This document shows positions 48,108 to 49,750 of a stretch of 49,750 nucleotides of DNA, piece by piece. The notes beneath the pieces were generated by a model. It searched no databases, was not told where the DNA came from, and saw only the letters and a list, made by a program, of their open reading frames with translations. How positions within the stretch are numbered: the first letter of the stretch is position 1; each line of letters begins with the position of its first letter. Made by a program: the position numbers and the translations under genes. Source of the DNA: an uncultured bacterium (GTDB lineage Bacteria > Cyanobacteriota > Vampirovibrionia > Gastranaerophilales > Gastranaerophilaceae); NCBI GenBank assembly GCA_949035555.1, contig CAROLD010000015.1, positions 1 through 49,750 on the forward strand. Direction: 5' to 3'.

Positions 48108-49750
48108 TTATACAAGTGCTAATTTACGCATTTCAACAACTGCTTGAGCTGCAGCAAGTTTTGCTTGCGGAATTCTGAATGGTGAGCAAGATACATAATT
48201 CAAACCAATTCTGTGGCAGAATTTAACTGAATCAGGGTCTCCGCCGTGTTCGCCGCAAACGCCGCCAACTAATGAAGAGTTAACAGCTTTACCTTTTTCC
48301 ATTGACATTTCAATCAATTGCCCAACACCTTTTGTATCTAATGTTTCAAACGGGTTAGAAGGTAAGATTTTTTGTTCTACGTAACGGTTAAGGAATTTAC
48401 CTTCCGCGTCGTCACGAGAATAACCGAATGTCATCTGAGTAAGATCGTTTGTACCGAATGAGAAGAATTCGGCATATTCAGCGATTTCGTCAGCAGTCAA
48501 TGCTGCACGAGGAATTTCAATCATTGTACCGAATTTATACTCAACGTCAATACCTTTTTCAGTCATAACATCTTGAGCTACACGAACTAAAATTTCTTTA
48601 GCAACTTTAAGTTCGTTAACGTGTCCGATTAGAGGAATCATTACCCAAGGTTTAACTGCTACGCCTTCTTTTTTCAAATCACAGCAAGCTTCGAAGATTG
48701 CTCTAACCTGCATTTCATTGATTTCAGGGTAAGTCAAACCAAGACGGCATCCGCGAAGACCCATCATAGGGTTAGATTCTGATAACCCTTCAACAACGTG
48801 AAGAAGTTCTTCTTTTTCAGAAGCATCTTTGCCTTGAGCTTTTAGAGTTGCTACTTCAGCGATTAAATCTTCTTTAGAAGGCAAGAATTCGTGAAGAGGC
48901 GGATCTAAAAGTCGAACTGTTAGAGGTTTTTCGCCTAATGCTTTGAACATTGCATAGAAATCTGAATACTGCATAGGAAGAAGTTTATCTAAAGCTTCTT
49001 TTCTAGCTTCAGGAGTTCCTGCGATAATCATTTTTTGTACCCAAGGAAGTCTGTCCGGATCCATGAACATGTGTTCAGTTCTGCAAAGACCAACACCTTC
49101 AGCACCGAATTTCAAAGCATTTTCGATATCTTTAGGAGTATCAGCATTAGCTTCAACTTTTAATTCTCTGATTTCGTCAACCCAAGAGAAGAATTTATTC
49201 CAGTTATCGTCAATTTTAGCTTCTACTAATTTAACAGCACCTTCCATAACGATACCTTTACCACCGTCTAAAGAGATAACATCGTCTTTATGGTAAACTT
49301 TACCGTCAAAACCTGTTAAAGTTTCGTTAGTAAGGTCAATTTTCATATCTTCACAACCTGAAACGCAAGGTTTACCCATACCTTTAGCAACAACTGCTGC
49401 GTGAGAAGTTGCACCGCCGCGAAGAGTTAAAACACCTTGAGAAACTGCCATACCGTGAATATCATCAGGACAAGTTTCAACACGTACTAAGATAACTTTT
49501 TCACCGGCTTCGCCTCTTTGAGCTGCTTCTTCAGTATCGAATACGATTTTACCAACAGCAGCACCAGGAGATGCGTTTACACCTTGAGCGATTTTGTGAG
49601 CTTCTTCCATAGCTTTTGCATCAAAACAAGGAAGTAAGATTTGATTTACTGAATATGGGTCAACCAATTGGATTGCTCTTTCTTTAGTAATAATACCTTC
49701 TTCGCACATATCAACGGCAATTTTCACAGCTGCAGCTGCAGTTCTTTTAC
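48108..49750 (-). CDS. ppdK: Pyruvate, phosphate dikinase, C-terminal part (5' end outside window)
   Basis: 547 codons of the 3' part of PPDK, in frame to the window edge; internal Met/Val codons near 49727 are not the true start. It contains the phospho-histidine loop GGATSHAAVVAKGMGKPC near the start, and the PEP/pyruvate TIM barrel: LCRTEHMFM, LRGCRLGLTYPEI, ALTADEIAEYAEFFSFGTNDLTQ and the catalytic Cys in GVCGEHGGDP. The N-terminal ATP-grasp domain (about 330 residues) lies beyond the window. The enzyme interconverts ATP, pyruvate and phosphate with AMP, PEP and pyrophosphate. It is ended by a GC-rich hairpin. Confidence 0.96.
   Translation of the reverse strand, partial: KRTAAAAVKIAVDMCEEGIITKERAIQLVDPYSVNQILLPCFDAKAMEEAHKIAQGVNASPGAAVGKIVFDTEEAAQRGEAGEKVILVRVETCPDDIHGMAVSQGVLTLRGGATSHAAVVAKGMGKPCVSGCEDMKIDLTNETLTGFDGKVYHKDDVISLDGGKGIVMEGAVKLVEAKIDDNWNKFFSWVDEIRELKVEANADTPKDIENALKFGAEGVGLCRTEHMFMDPDRLPWVQKMIIAGTPEARKEALDKLLPMQYSDFYAMFKALGEKPLTVRLLDPPLHEFLPSKEDLIAEVATLKAQGKDASEKEELLHVVEGLSESNPMMGLRGCRLGLTYPEINEMQVRAIFEACCDLKKEGVAVKPWVMIPLIGHVNELKVAKEILVRVAQDVMTEKGIDVEYKFGTMIEIPRAALTADEIAEYAEFFSFGTNDLTQMTFGYSRDDAEGKFLNRYVEQKILPSNPFETLDTKGVGQLIEMSMEKGKAVNSSLVGGVCGEHGGDPDSVKFCHRIGLNYVSCSPFRIPQAKLAAAQAVVEMRKLALV

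Noticed and set aside
49727..49727. GTG start of ppdK at 49727
   Set aside because: The frame continues to the window edge with typical PPDK sequence (RTAAAAVKIAVDM), so the gene is cut by the window.
1..49750. CRISPR array or insertion sequence
   Set aside because: No set of regularly spaced direct repeats, no transposase-like protein and no flanking inverted repeats with target duplication were seen.

Overview
The window is a gene-dense, AT-rich bacterial chromosome segment. The content fits a non-photosynthetic relative of Cyanobacteria, most likely the gut lineage Gastranaerophilales (Melainabacteria/Vampirovibrionia). Supporting signs are LL-diaminopimelate aminotransferase (dapL), an FtsZ with a VPDFLKK-type tail, a fused PilM-PilN pilus protein, an autotransporter beta-barrel remnant (so a diderm envelope), and several proteins with a short Phe-x-Gly motif near the N-terminus. 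This assignment is inference (about 0.7); no 16S or ribosomal protein gene lies here. No phage, insertion sequence, CRISPR array or rRNA was seen.

Layout. 1-6900 (mostly plus): the 3' part of tRNA-Asp, a P-loop kinase, radA, a CinA-type amidase, two small unknown proteins, aroC and an aldose-1-epimerase, interrupted by a minus-strand helical protein. 6897-10848: a 550-residue unknown protein, a sugar O-acetyltransferase and three secreted matrixin-like metalloproteases. 10996-18405: nucleic-acid metabolism (UvrD-type helicase, RNase HI, SbcD, SbcC) with one unknown membrane protein. 18408-23522: a TPR-glycosyltransferase, carbonic anhydrase, thioredoxin-like protein, GT4 glycosyltransferase, and a DUF2971 protein behind a 52-residue gene. 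23574-28505: dapL, a uridine-kinase-like protein, a TSCPD protein, ftsZ, tRNA-Thr and two unknowns. 28602-30751: a decayed autotransporter. 30895-38082: pgk, an FxG-motif protein, spmA-spmB, zinc-ribbon proteins, an ArsB/NhaD-type transporter, a DUF4145 tail-anchored protein and pgi. 38201-42572: a receiver protein, an aldolase-like protein, a radical SAM protein and pilus proteins PilO and PilM-N. 42685-47510: nadA, rlmB, a primary-type sigma factor, groES and groEL. 47568-49750: a divergent small-gene/HTH pair and the 3' part of ppdK.

How genes work together. radA, sbcCD, the UvrD helicase and rnhA are DNA repair and replication functions. pgi, pgk and ppdK belong to sugar-phosphate and pyruvate metabolism. 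aroC, dapL and nadA are biosynthetic. PilO and PilM-N form the inner-membrane platform of a type IV pilus. Three signal-peptide matrixins and the autotransporter remnant point to secreted surface functions.

The less ordinary signals are: (1) a divergent pair (54-residue protein / small HTH protein) at 47568-48054 with what looks like a collapsed second copy at 34399-34602, HTH genes followed by hairpins with the same core; (2) three metzincins that differ in the third zinc-ligand position; (3) a shared N-terminal FxG motif on unrelated unknown proteins; (4) three palindromic TTGTAACAA boxes before a small gene; (5) an autotransporter broken by two frameshifts. No gene-free stretch exceeds 300 bases.
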